Part shown: one piece after another, positions 21,976 to 31,319 of the stretch
Position numbering within the stretch: the first letter of the stretch is position 1
How the letters are laid out: each line of letters opens with the position of its first letter
Source of the DNA: Cristatella mucedo
Lineage: Eukaryota; Bryozoa; Phylactolaemata; Cristatellidae
Length of the DNA: 32,091 bases
Direction of reading: 5' to 3'
Assembly: GCA_009760855.2 (NCBI GenBank)
Contig: WPIO01000267.1
Location: forward strand, 126,501-158,591
Position numbers and translations under genes: made by a program
The notes under the pieces: generated by a model
The model's input: only the letters and a program-made list of their open reading frames with translations
What the model was told of the DNA's origin: nothing
The model's database searches: none

Positions 21976-22544
21976 GAAGACCGCTGCAGAACTACATAAA
22001 AGTAATCGATAGTTACGAATTTAAGTAATCGCTTCTAATATCCCAGATTCAAAACGTAAATGAAGCGATGCATTAAAATAGTCGTGGTGACTGTTATTAT
22101 TCTGGTTAATCTCCGGCCATGAAAGAACGAAGCATAACAGAGGCCGGGAAGTTCCAGCTGGGCCAACTCCCAGTATCCTGGCAGAAGAGTGACTGAGTAG
22201 ATGGGGGTTCTCAGGTAGAAAATGGCCCTGCACTGTGATTAGGGAGAGCTATGAAGCACCTGGAACAAGAAACCGTGTGAGCCAGACAGTAACGTTGAAT
22301 GAAGAGTTCCTTACTCTTTATATCGTTGCCATCGGTAGGCATGAGGCTGTGTGGTCTTGACTTGAGGGCCAAGACTTGTCCGTGTAGCTCATCCGTAACC
22401 CTTTTTACAGGCCGCAGGGTTTGTAGCTCGGAATACTGGATGGGTTGAGATAATTAGTATTGAAATACTACTCTCCTATCTCTCTTTGAATCTGCATCTG
22501 TGGTATGTGAATGTAGCACGATGCATTGCAAGCGGTAAAATCTT
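21976..22544. other. Unassigned sequence
   Basis: A short stretch near 22040-22075 (GATTCAAAACGTAAATG) resembles part of R1 (GATTCAAAACGTGATGG at 12121). The rest, including a small 63- to 70-codon frame on the minus strand, shows nothing recognisable. Confidence 0.25.
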
Positions 22545-23131
22545 AAGGTGTGCTTAAGCAGAGTAAACGAGCTGCTGCCAGATTCAAGCAGCCGGCAGTA
22601 TTGACACCTATGTGAGGAATCAAATTGATGGTTTGAAAAAACCACAGCAGTCGCAGTTGCTGAGCAGCCTCATTAGAGGACAGAGGGAGGGGAGCAGCAA
22701 ATGCTGCAGCATAATAAGCAGCAGCTGCTTCCACCTCAGAATGAGCAACTGCATCATCTGAGCCAGCATCAAAACAGCAGAAGCCGGCATTAAATAATGA
22801 GCGTAGCCACACAAACGAACCTAGCACGAATGTATTGGAGCTACGGCTGATTGCTAGGAGCTGGCGAACAAAAGAAGCAACCATGATTTTGGAAGATAAA
22901 GGAAGCAGCCAGCGACGCTTCTAGTGGCATAGCAAAACACAGTAAATAATTGACAGCCAGAGTTTCTGATTCACTCGGATTTCGCTACCTGGTCATCGAT
23001 GGAAAATGTGTGTAGTCTTCCCATGTGAGCCAGTGTAATACTAGCAGCCGTACCGACGTGAGCCGGAAGCACTCCCTAACCTCTTGGTACCTTTCCTTGT
23101 TAAAGACAGACATTGGGGTAGCTCCACAGGC
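22545..23131 (-). repeat. Interspersed family R2, part distal to the LTR insertion
   Basis: On the minus strand it aligns with 5285-5850: CTACCCCAATGTC with TTTCCCCTATGTC, CGATGACCAGGTAGCGA with CGACGATCAGGCAGCGA, and TTCCTCACATAGGTGTCAAT with TTCCTCACTGTTGTGTCAAT. The minus-strand frame 22543-22884 is open for 113 codons and alanine-rich (EVEAAAAYYAAAFAA). The other half of this copy lies at 26925-27742, beyond the LTR element. Confidence 0.7.
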
Positions 23132-23135
23132 CCTT
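23132..23135. repeat. Target-site duplication CCTT, left
   Basis: CCTT directly precedes the TGTAACG end; the same tetranucleotide follows the right LTR at 26921-26924. Because the following bases also match (CCTTTG on both sides), the true length could be read as 4 to 6 bp. Confidence 0.8.
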
Positions 23136-23265
23136 TGTAACGCCGAAGGCTCGGCGGGGTAAGCTTGACCTGCCGCTTACCTAGCGGCGTAGCCTATCGC
23201 CTAATGCCGTTCGGTGCGCGCCTACGCGCAATAAGCTGGCCGCCACGAAACGAGCGTTTCTGGCG
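23136..23265 (-). promoter_or_regulatory. U5-end hairpin cluster
   Basis: Several inverted repeats follow one another. CGCCGA/TCGGCG lies at 23141-23156 with a 4-base loop. GGTAAGC (23158-23164) pairs with GCTTACC (23175-23181). GCGCG..CGCGC lies near 23217-23229. CGCCACGAAACG (23241-23252) pairs with CGTTTCTGGCG (23255-23265). All recur in the 25584 LTR, and the first and last also in the plus-strand LTR (for example 8596-8620). This end of the transcript would be highly structured next to the primer-binding site; function is inferred. Confidence 0.6.
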
Positions 23266-24475
23266 CTGACCTGCTTACCGTTACTAAAAGGGGTCGTGAG
23301 TCCGCGGCGTGAATTGGAAGCAAGACACATAAATTGGGGATTTTACTGAACTTTATTCGCAAGCGCACAAAGTCGCTGCGCGTCTAGTTCAGCTTTATCT
23401 CCACACTCCTCGCACGTTCAACACTCTTGCGGAGGGAATACTCCTCTACACAAGCGCGACCCGGACCCTAAACCCTAACCGGTGAACTAGGAATCCGTTC
23501 CCACCTGTGCCGAGGGAATACCCCAAACACGCCAACTTAAACACTCGAGCGGAGGGAGTACTTCTCCACACTGAGGTGCGAACCGGAGTCTAAACCCTAC
23601 CCGGTGAACTAGAACTCGGTTTCCACCAGTGCGGCCGGAATACTCCACACACGCCAACTCAAGCACTCCTGCGGAGGAAATAATTCTCCACACTAAAGCG
23701 CGACCCGGAGCCTAAACCCTACCCGGTGAACTAGAGCTCCACACACACGCCAACTACGCCTAGCTCGCGCCGGCAAATCCCTATGCCGAGAGCACGTGCT
23801 AGCGCGCGCACACACACGACACAAAAGAAACACAAAACACGAAAGAACAAACAAAATGCCAGCTCGGGCGCGATACGACCGTGTTCGGTGGGGTTCCACC
23901 GAATCCTCCTAGAGCTGTCTCGTCCTGTTCCGTCAATCGCTGGCGAACAGCCCGCCCTCCTCCCTCGCTTCCAGAGAAAACGAGTCCGACGGCGGAGCCG
24001 GACCAAAGACAGAAGACCACAGACAAAAAGACACGAGGCAAAAGACACAGAGCGAGCGTCGCTCGACTCTTAAATACTTGGCTGAGACAATGGGGCAAGA
24101 GCTTAGTGGTATTGTGCCCGGACACCTTGGCCCATTACGGAAAGGAATGACTACCGTTCCCAGGCCACTGGCAGGGCACCTCCGTCCAGCTTGAATGGCG
24201 AATGGGTTCCAGACGCTTCTTTCTTGGGAAGAGGGAAGGCGGGGGTTGACAGGCCAGCCAACATCTATCAGCAGCTTCCGCGAGTATCGGACCAATTCTA
24301 AAGGCCGAATCGCCGCTGCTCGTCTCCGAGCTTCCTGGCCTGCTCCTAAGCGCTTCCTCTCTAACCGCACTGACGCTCCTCTCTGGCTCACTGCTCCAGG
24401 ACAAAGGGGCTCTAGCCCGCCGCCGAACAGCTCTTGTTCGCGCTAAAATTCAGCCAAAGCCAGCAGGGCGCTACA
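23136..24475 (-). repeat. 3' LTR of the young element (1340 bp)
   Basis: Begins TGTAACGCCGAAGG and ends GGGCGCTACA on plus. It differs from the other LTR by an indel near 23450, two 2-bp expansions (ACACACAC near 23745 and GCGCGC near 23800), and substitutions near 23846 and 24117. It carries TTTATT (polyadenylation signal on minus) at 23352-23357 and three tandem units of about 120 bp (23430-23690). Confidence 0.93.
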
Positions 24476-24713
24476 AACCTATCGACCACGGGAAGATCCG
24501 ACCTCGGATCTGCCCTCTAAGCTACCCAAGCTGCCAAGCTCACACTTGCACACAATCAACGCAACAATCACTCGTAATTATGCATAACCTAACATCGCGA
24601 CGTGCCAGTGATTCATTGGGCGGCGCACCAAAAAAAAAACTCCGGCCCCTTCCTTAGCTTTCAGCTTTCAATTTTCCGGAGAAAAAAAAAAGCGGAACGC
24701 CCTCGTCGAGGCA
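24476..24713. other. Non-coding end of the element's internal region
   Basis: Holds two A/T homopolymers: A10 at about 24631 and A10-11 at about 24682. Each abuts an inverted GGAG/CTCC-CCGG word, so the segment could fold into a stem. No polypurine tract adjoins the LTR. Confidence 0.5.
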
Positions 24714-24905
24714 CTACCTAGCGCTGAAGCTGCGCGCTAGGTTGTGGTACGTCTTGAGCTCTTCACTCCGGTAGGAGCGATCGCGGTGCTCCACTTCTCT
24801 CCTTTCCAACGTCATCGAATGTCTGGCGTCGGCCAGCTCCTCTGGCCGGGCCACCGAACGAATAGCATGCAATCTCAGTTGGTCGATCTGGTGGTTGGCG
24901 TTCGC
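24714..24905 (-). pseudogene. Gag remnant, third piece
   Basis: A minus-strand open stretch of about 63 codons beginning ANANHQIDQLRLHAIRSVA, then ERREVEHRDRSYRSEELKTY, ending before a stop at 24714-24716. It has no start codon. The charged, helix-prone composition suits a gag segment, but no zinc knuckle is present. It is probably what remains after deletion of the middle of gag. Confidence 0.4.
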
Positions 24906-24963
24906 CTACAAGAACATGCATGTTAGTGCCTGCTCTTAAACGGAAAGTGCCACGCAAAAGATG

Positions 24964-25145
24964 TTAAACCTCAGTCTCCTTCAGCAAAGCGGCCTTTGGG
25001 GAGATGGCGTCTCGTAGCTTCTTCCGTCGACGCCAGCTCTTCGTGACCACCGACAGTTCGTCATTCCATCCCAGGCTTCCTGCTTGTGACTTGTATTCCT
25101 TCAGCCATCTAATCAACGATTCCGGTTTTTCACCGGAAAAAAAAA
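24964..25145 (-). pseudogene. Gag remnant, second piece (capsid-like start)
   Basis: In the frame shifted relative to the first piece, the minus strand reads FSGEKPESLIRWLKEYKSQA, then GWNDELSVVTKSW, to a stop at 24964-24966. The pattern F-x-G-x-x-P-x-S-L-x-x-W-L followed by GW-x-D-E is typical of the beginning of a retrotransposon capsid domain. Only about 50 codons survive. The A9 homopolymer on plus (25137-25145) marks the frame change from the first piece. Confidence 0.55.
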
Positions 25146-25468
25146 CGCTGCACGATATTTGTCGTACTCATCCCTGTCAGCTCCGCGAAGAAATGCGGAG
25201 GAAACATAAATTGCGGCGCGGCTTGGTGCGGCGGCTGCTGCCGAGCGTGCACGTCCGCGCTAGCTTTCAGCTGAGCGATTTCATCCATCATCTGCTGCAA
25301 GCGTTCCTCTACCAAAAATCCGTCAGACGCTTCACCGGCGCCTGCTGCTGCGCTACTCCCACCCGCTACAGCCTGGTGAGCCTGGCTCATCTCGGGCGGT
25401 TTCCCTGGTCTGCCCAGGTACACGTCCCTACCTCTCAGGTTAAAACGACACTCTTTTGCTCGATCCAA
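25130..25468 (-). pseudogene. Gag remnant, first piece (112 codons)
   Basis: It starts with MDRAKECRFNLRGRDVYLG about 95 bases below the primer-binding site, so this ATG fits a gag start. The middle is predicted helical and could form a coiled coil (EERLQQMMDEIAQLKASADV), followed by a Pro/Gln-rich stretch. It ends at a stop right after the A9/T9 homopolymer at 25137-25145; one base more or less there would join it to the capsid-like piece. Catalytic domains are absent. Confidence 0.55.
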
Positions 25469-25562
25469 TTTACACGCCTACAAGTCTAATTCAGGAGACC
25501 TACTCAAGCAAGCCGCCTCCTGCGGAATTTCTCGTCCTAGGATCCTACCTGCAATTTGACAA

Positions 25563-25580
25563 GCCCCACGTTGGGCGCCA
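25563..25580 (-). other. Primer-binding site
   Basis: Minus sense TGGCGCCCAACGTGGGGC, three bases (TTT) inside the 5' LTR end. TGG at the start pairs with a tRNA CCA 3' end, as in retroelement minus-strand priming. The form is common in Ty3/gypsy-type elements; I do not assign the tRNA. Confidence 0.85.
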
Positions 25581-25583
25581 AAA

Positions 25584-26920
25584 TGTAACGCCGAAGGCTC
25601 GGCGGGGTAAGCTTGACCTGCCGCTTACCTAGCGGCGTAGCCTATCGCCTAATGCCGTTCGGTGCGCGCCTACGCGCAATAAGCTGGCCGCCACGAAACG
25701 AGCGTTTCTGGCGCTGACCTGCTTACCGTTACTAAAAGGGGTCGTGAGTCCGCGGCGTGAATTGGAAGCAAGACACATAAATTGGGGATTTTACTGAACT
25801 TTATTCGCAAGCGCACAAAGTCGCTGCGCGTCTAGTTCAGCTTTATCTCCACACTCCTCGCACGTTCAACACTCTTGCGGAGGGAATACTCCTCTACACT
25901 AAGCGCGACCCGGACCCTAAACCCTAACCGGTGAACTAGGAATCCGTTCCCACCTGTGCCGAGGGAATACCCCAAACACGCCAACTTAAACACTCGAGCG
26001 GAGGGAGTACTTCTCCACACTGAGGTGCGAACCGGAGTCTAAACCCTACCCGGTGAACTAGAACTCGGTTTCCACCAGTGCGGCCGGAATACTCCACACA
26101 CGCCAACTCAAGCACTCCTGCGGAGGAAATAATTCTCCACACTAAAGCGCGACCCGGAGCCTAAACCCTACCCGGTGAACTAGAGCTCCACACACGCCAA
26201 CTACGCCTAGCTCGCGCCGGCAAATCCCTATGCCGAGAGCACGTGCTAGCGCGCACACACACGACACAAAAGAAACACAAAACACGAAAAAACAAACAAA
26301 ATGCCAGCTCGGGCGCGATACGACCGTGTTCGGTGGGGTTCCACCGAATCCTCCTAGAGCTGTCTCGTCCTGTTCCGTCAATCGCTGGCGAACAGCCCGC
26401 CCTCCTCCCTCGCTTCCAGAGAAAACGAGTCCGACGGCGGAGCCGGACCAAAGACAGAAGACCACAGACAAAAAGACACGAGGCAAAAGACACAGAGCGA
26501 GCGTCGCTCGACTCTTAAATACTTGGCTGAGACAATGGGGCAAGAGCTTAGTGGTATTGGGCCCGGACACCTTGGCCCATTACGGAAAGGAATGACTACC
26601 GTTCCCAGGCCACTGGCAGGGCACCTCCGTCCAGCTTGAATGGCGAATGGGTTCCAGACGCTTCTTTCTTGGGAAGAGGGAAGGCGGGGGTTGACAGGCC
26701 AGCCAACATCTATCAGCAGCTTCCGCGAGTATCGGACCAATTCTAAAGGCCGAATCGCCGCTGCTCGTCTCCGAGCTTCCTGGCCTGCTCCTAAGCGCTT
26801 CCTCTCTAACCGCACTGACGCTCCTCTCTGGCTCACTGCTCCAGGACAAAGGGGCTCTAGCCCGCCGCCGAACAGCTCTTGTTCGCGCTAAAATTCAGCC
26901 AAAGCCAGCAGGGCGCTACA
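25584..26920 (-). repeat. 5' LTR of the young element (1337 bp)
   Basis: The transcription-initiating LTR. On the minus strand it starts TGTAGCGCCCTGCTGGC and ends GGCGTTACA, then TTT and the primer-binding site. TATTTAAG (26514-26521) and the palindrome CGAGCGTCGCTCG (26498-26510) form the presumed promoter. Confidence 0.93.
26498..26521 (-). promoter_or_regulatory. 5' LTR promoter: TATTTAAG and palindrome
   Basis: Same arrangement as at 7482-7505. Being in the upstream LTR of the only paired-LTR copy, it would drive the element's genomic transcript on the minus strand. Confidence 0.55.
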
Positions 26921-26924
26921 CCTT
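26921..26924. repeat. Target-site duplication CCTT, right
   Basis: Follows GGGCGCTACA directly and matches 23132-23135. Confidence 0.8.
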
Positions 26925-27742
26925 TGTCTACCTGGTACTAACGAGAGGCTTCAGGAAGGGCACGCTCAAAATTTGGCTCTACTACTGCTAACCATTCACT
27001 GTCGCACCATACGGTTTTACGGTCACCCTTCATGATGCTAAAAGCTTGCATCGCAAAAGTATGGACTGCGAAGGTGCTCGAAGAGAAGGCGAAACAGAAG
27101 AAGTGCTTAGACCGGCGAGACAGCTATCGGTACAATCTGTGATTGACCAACCTAACAATAGTTTCCATTCCCTTAAGAGCTGATGCGTTCCAGCTTTGCA
27201 GATCTCCTCTTCGCATTATTTGCAGCCGCCTTGGGGAGTTTTAAAGGGAAGCATCGGTTCGCATGAATCCGGTGTGCCAGATGCACTGACAGATGAATTG
27301 GCCAATCAGCCCAGTTTTGATGGCATTGTAAACCTCGATTGCACACCAAGTAAGGCGTTTGCGTCCTCTTGTTAACCTTACTCTAGATGACGGTTGTAGC
27401 TCAAATTGAAACGTTATTGAACGTGCAGGTGCATGGAAAACATTCGAGAATTAAGAAGGGTTCGGAAAGGCAAAACAGCTCTAGGTGAGTCACATCATCG
27501 TCCTGACAATGGTTTCGGTCACGGTCAGCGCTTATAAGTTCTAGCACCACACCTATCTTATCTTCCTCATTTGCTAGTGATAGCTCAAACGTAGCATCTG
27601 CAACCTGAGCCGACAGCGATGGCAGCAGAAGATGCAGCAGAGGAGTCGTTGTTAAAGGGGCATAAGGTGGAAGAGAGCACAGCAGCACGACTGTAGCGGG
27701 CGGCATGACAACATAAAAGTGATCCACGATCACGAGGCCACC
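26925..27742 (-). repeat. Interspersed family R2, part proximal to the LTR insertion
   Basis: On the minus strand GGTGGCCTCGTGATCGTGGA (27742 downward) matches 4811, and CTCGTTAGTACCAGGTAGAC next to the LTR matches CTCGTTAGCACCAGGTAGAC at 5259. The minus-strand frame 27401-27796 is open for 131 codons, the longest in the family (PATVVLLCSLPPYAPLTTTP, then LSLANEEDKIGVVLEL). It has ordinary composition but no recognised domain, while the copy at 4800 has stops. Confidence 0.65.
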
Positions 27743-27796
27743 TGTCTTTTGTAACTCTAGCGCAGCCCAGCAAGAAGCCAGGGCCTTTTGAAGCAT

Positions 27797-28219
27797 TGCA
27801 GACTGAACTTATTCTGGCTTAGCGGCACCAGATGCTGCTAGGAACTTGAGGAAAAGCAGCAGGCAAGCCTGCTCGTTTTATAGACTTGCTTCATCCGGTG
27901 CGATTAGTTAAAAAGAGCTTCTTGAATGCAAAGTATTATGTAACGTACATCTCTGGACAAGAGATAGCCTTATGGGTAAGGGCATTCCCGGTGCCGAACC
28001 GAAGCTGATAGGGTTCTGTAACTTATCGAGCATTGCTGGCTTCTTGCCACAGTTACAAAATAGTCCCTAAAGAAGTGTTTTCTGAGTGCTTTCTGGGCAG
28101 ACCTCCGATCTTGTTCAGCCTGCGTGTCCTGCCCGAAACTCCAGGGAGGCAGGCATTATATAGGTATATTAGTGAATTCCTAGCAGTGGAACCTAAAGTG
28201 TTCAGCTGCATTACTATAT
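27797..28219. other. Unassigned sequence
   Basis: No gene recognised; a 62-codon frame at 28033-28221 shows no motif. Confidence 0.25.
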
Positions 28220-28495
28220 AGGCTTACAGGTTAGTGTGGTGCATTTAAGGCCCGTGCGAGCCATCGCAAGGCCAGCTGGCTTGCTGCAAAGACAAGCTGA
28301 CATTTTCCCCCGTTTCTAAATGTTTTCACTTGCAAAAGCTAACTGTACTTGCATGCCGAACCTATGCATGGCATGCCTAACCGTGTTATTCTTGTTGTTT
28401 TTTGAGTATGCTCCCATCCGCTCATTCGATTTTGGTTTCATTGCAAGTGTAGGTATGTAGTCAGAGATTGAGTTCTCTGAGGGCGCTACATGAAA
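28220..28495 (+). repeat. LINE 3' untranslated end, first copy
   Basis: Aligns with 29280-29500 and 29740-29987: GTACTTGCATGCCGAACC, CTCATTCGATTTTGGTTTC, TTGCAAGTGTAGG, then AGAGATTGAGTTCTCTGAGG near 28463. No coding part remains. Confidence 0.6.
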
Positions 28496-28870
28496 TGTAT
28501 TAGGCTCCATTGTCTTCCAGCCATCAAAGGAAGACACGTGCAGGTGGCCGTCACATTTGCAGCCCGAGTTTCACTCTATTCAGAACCGTATGCTATAAGT
28601 ACTTGCACGTGGGAAAATCTAGTAGCTTGGCCAGCCACGTGGATCGATCTGGCTGGATTGCATTACTGCAGCAAATTCTGGAAACACAAATAACCTATTT
28701 TAGCTCAAGCTTTCCAGCTTAAGCCGACAATTACTAGCTTAGTCCTCTCTGCTTGTGCTAAAATTGTTCCCATGTGCTGCTCCTTCAGGAAAGGCTGAGG
28801 TGCTTGAGTGAATCATTGCAGGCAGAGGCTTTAACTTTCAGGCTTAAACTATTGAAAGTTACTGAATAAC
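28496..28870. other. Unassigned sequence upstream of the LINE remnant
   Basis: No recognisable coding sequence; possibly highly decayed LINE sequence, but I cannot align it to a domain. Confidence 0.25.
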
Positions 28871-28871
28871 T

Positions 28872-29279
28872 GTGACGATGTTTTCAAAGAAATCGGCAGC
28901 TTGGCTTGTCTGCCGTGAGCGTCGCAGTTGCCACATTACTCCACTTCTCACCGACCTGCACTGGCTACCAGTCAAGCTACGGACTAACTTCAAGGTTTTG
29001 TCGCTCACTTTTAGGTCCCTTCATTCTATGGCTCCAGCCTATCTGTCAGATACACTAACCCATCAGGCCAAGCATCGTACCACCCGCTTTTCGGAATCCA
29101 ACAGTCTACAAATACCTTGTACAAACCTTAAATCCATTGGAGACCATGCATTCAGTTCATATGCTCCCAAAGCCTGGAACTCCCTCCCGACCTGCGTCAG
29201 AACATCCCCTGACCTTACAACATTTAAAAGGAACCTAAAAACACACCTATTTAGGACAGCATTTAGTGGGTCCCTGTGA
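28872..29279 (+). pseudogene. CR1/L2-like LINE: C-terminal end of reverse transcriptase ORF
   Basis: The 135-codon open frame carries the pattern of the C-terminal region of vertebrate and invertebrate CR1/L2-group LINE proteins: KKSAAWLVC, HITPLLTDLHWLPVKLRTNF, LHSMAPAYLSDTL, GDHAFSSYAPKAWNSLP and FKRNLKTHLFRTAF. It ends at a stop at 29277-29279 and is followed by a LINE-type 3' untranslated region. The catalytic reverse transcriptase and endonuclease are absent, so it is a 5'-truncated copy, as usual for LINEs. The surviving part has no internal stop, so it may be relatively young. Exact clade is uncertain. Confidence 0.85.
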
Positions 29280-29522
29280 TTCGTCCTTGATGTGCTTTTG
29301 AGTGCTGACAATGTGCATGCTGCCACTAACCACATTTGCATGCTGACCCTGTGCATGTCACCCCTAACCAAATTATTCATTTCGATTGTTTTTTCAAGCA
29401 TGATTTTACTTACCATTCAATTGCATTTCACTTTACAGCAAATGTAAAGCGCCTAGATAGAGATTAAGTACTCTGAGGGTACTTTATCAAGCGAATTATT
29501 AGTATTACTATTATTATTATTA
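29280..29522 (+). repeat. LINE 3' untranslated region and (TTA)n tail
   Basis: Follows the LINE stop. The terminal part GTAAAGCGCCTAGATAG, then AGAGATTAAGTACTCTGAGG and TTATTAGTATTACTATTATT, is of the kind that ends CR1/L2-like elements, with a short tandem tail to 29522. A copy of the same tail terminates the SINE at 20646. Confidence 0.8.
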
Positions 29523-29739
29523 AAGAAAAGTAACGAAGAAACAAGCAAGGTTTTGGTACCACTGGGGTACAGGAGTTGCTGCAGCCCAGCTTTCAGCCAG
29601 ACCGAATCCCAGCTTGTAAACAATCGATAGGCCTTGAATTCAATTGCCAGGTGAAAGTGGCCAGCCTTTACTTATGAGTGCCTAAGTGCTTGGGTGGTGG
29701 TTAAAGCTCAAGTGGTTTGCTGGATTATTATGTCCATGT
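29523..29739. other. Unassigned sequence between LINE ends
   Basis: No feature recognised. Confidence 0.25.
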
Positions 29740-29987
29740 ACAGGCTGGTGCTGCGCATTTGAGCAAGCCACTGGAAGGCCGGGTAGCATTCACAGGCTTC
29801 CAACCACAGTATGCTGATATGTGTCCAATTGTTGAATTTTTTCAGTTGCAGAAGCTGAGAGTACTTGCATGGTGACCCTGTTGACGTGCCAGACCATGTC
29901 TTTTGTGTTATTTGTTTAAGCTGATCATTCGATCTCGATATTCTTCGAGCTAATCATTCGATCTTGTTTCCGTTGCAAATGCAAAGT
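29740..29987 (+). repeat. LINE 3' end, second copy, left of the solo LTR
   Basis: GAGAGTACTTGCATGGTGACC, TAATCATTCGATCTTGTTTC and TTGCAAATGCAAAG match the other two LINE 3' ends. The match resumes beyond the LTR at 31195 (AAGTATTTAG, then TGAATTAACTGAGGGTGCTA). Confidence 0.65.
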
Positions 29988-31194
29988 TGTAACGCCGAAG
30001 GCTCGGCGGGTAAGCTTGACGTGCCGCTTACCTTGCGGCGTAACCTAGCGCCTACTGCCGTTCGGTGAGTGCCTATGCACAATAAGCTGGCCGCCACAAA
30101 ACGAGCCTTTCTGTCGGTGACGTGCTTATCGTTACCAGAGGGCGTCATGAGTTCGTGGCGTTAATTGGAAAGCGAGACACACGAATTGGGATTTTACTGA
30201 ACTTTATTCGCAAGCACACAAAATCGCTGTGCGTCTAGTTTAGCCTTATCTCCACACTCCTCGCACGTTCTCAACAGCACTAACACTCTTGCCGATGAAA
30301 TACTTCTCCACACTGAGCACGAACCATATCCTAAACCCTAACCGGAGAACTAGAACTCGGTTTCCACCAGTGCGGCAGGAATACTCTACACACGCCACCT
30401 CAAGCACTCTTGCTAGAGGGAATACTTCTCCACACAGAGTGCGAACCGGAGCCAAAACCCTAACCGGAGAACCAGAGCTCCACACATGCCAACTACGTCT
30501 AGCTCCCACCGGCCAATCCCTATGCCGAGACCGCTTGCTAGCTCGAACACACAAAACACAAAAGTAACACAAAATGCCAGCTCGAGCGCGATACGACCGT
30601 ATTCGGTGGAGTCCACTGAATCATCCTAGCGCAGTCTTGTCCTGTTCTGTTTATCGGCGGCGGACAGCCAGCCCTCCTCCCTCGCTTTTAGAACAAAACG
30701 AGTTCCGACGGCGTCGAAGCACGGAGCTGGACCAAAGACACACGACCAAAACAACCAAAGACAAAAGATCAAGAGCGAGCGTCGCTCGACTCTTAAATAC
30801 CTAGCTGAGACAATGAGGCAAGAGCTTAGTGGTATTGGGCCCGACACCGTGGCTCATTACGGTAAGGAACTAATACCGGTACTAGGCCACTGCAATGTCC
30901 CCTCTGTCCTGCTTGAATGGCGAATGGGTTCCAGACGATTCTTTTGGACAGAGTGGTGGCGGAGGTTGACCGGCCAGTCAACATCTATCAGCAGGTTCCG
31001 TGGGTATCGGACCAATTCTAAGGCCGAATCGCCACCGCTCGTCTCAGAGCTTCCTGGCTTGCTCTTAAGAGCTTCCTCTCTAACCGCACTGACGCTCCTC
31101 TCTGGCTCACTGCTCCAGGACAACGGAGTTCTAGCCTGCCTCCGAACAGCTCTTGTTCGCACATAAAGTCAGCCAAGGCCAGCAGGGCGCTACA
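29988..31194 (-). mobile_element. Solo LTR (minus orientation) nested in a LINE 3' end
   Basis: Starts TGTAACGCCGAAGGCTCGG and ends CAGGGCGCTACA; 1207 bp. It is flanked by AAGT at 29984-29987 and 31195-31198. It has two internal tandem units (near 30297 and 30417), fewer than its relatives. Many substitutions relative to the 23136 and 25584 LTRs show it is older. No internal sequence or primer-binding site adjoins, so it is a solo LTR. Confidence 0.9.
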
Positions 31195-31260
31195 AAGTAT
31201 TTAGAAATAAATTGAATTAACTGAGGGTGCTATAGCAAATTTATTGTTACTAATATTTAG
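31195..31260 (+). repeat. LINE 3' tail, right of the solo LTR
   Basis: AAGTATTTAGAAATAAATTG followed by AATTAACTGAGGGTGCTATAG continues the copy interrupted at 29987 and aligns with 29453-29490. Confidence 0.6.
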
Positions 31261-31319
31261 ATTACCAATTAAGAGGCCCAGCCCAATCAAACACTGGCAT
31301 AGAGGTAGGCCTACATACA

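Larger units (their letters stand above)
23136..26920 (-). mobile_element. Young non-autonomous LTR retrotransposon (Ty3/gypsy-like)
   Basis: A complete element of 3785 bp in minus orientation: 5' LTR 25584-26920, primer-binding site 25563-25580, damaged gag remnant, and 3' LTR 23136-24475. Its internal region is only 1108 bp, too short for a pol gene, so it would need enzymes from a relative. The two LTRs differ, by my count, by two substitutions and three 1-2-bp indels over about 1340 bp, and a target duplication is intact, so insertion was recent. I see no clear polypurine tract next to the 3' LTR (sense GTGGTCGATAGGTT). The gypsy assignment rests on the primer-binding site and the gag-like motif and is less certain than the LTR structure. 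Confidence 0.92.

Noticed and set aside
23463-23480. Telomere-like word CCCTAAACCCTAACC
   Set aside because: It is part of the LTR tandem unit and occurs once or twice per unit, not as an array; no telomeric tract is present.
23799-24391. Overlapping 90- to 152-codon frames within the LTRs, repeated identically near 26142-26836
   Set aside because: They occur in both orientations of GC-rich LTR DNA, are broken in the older LTR copies, and match no retroelement protein.
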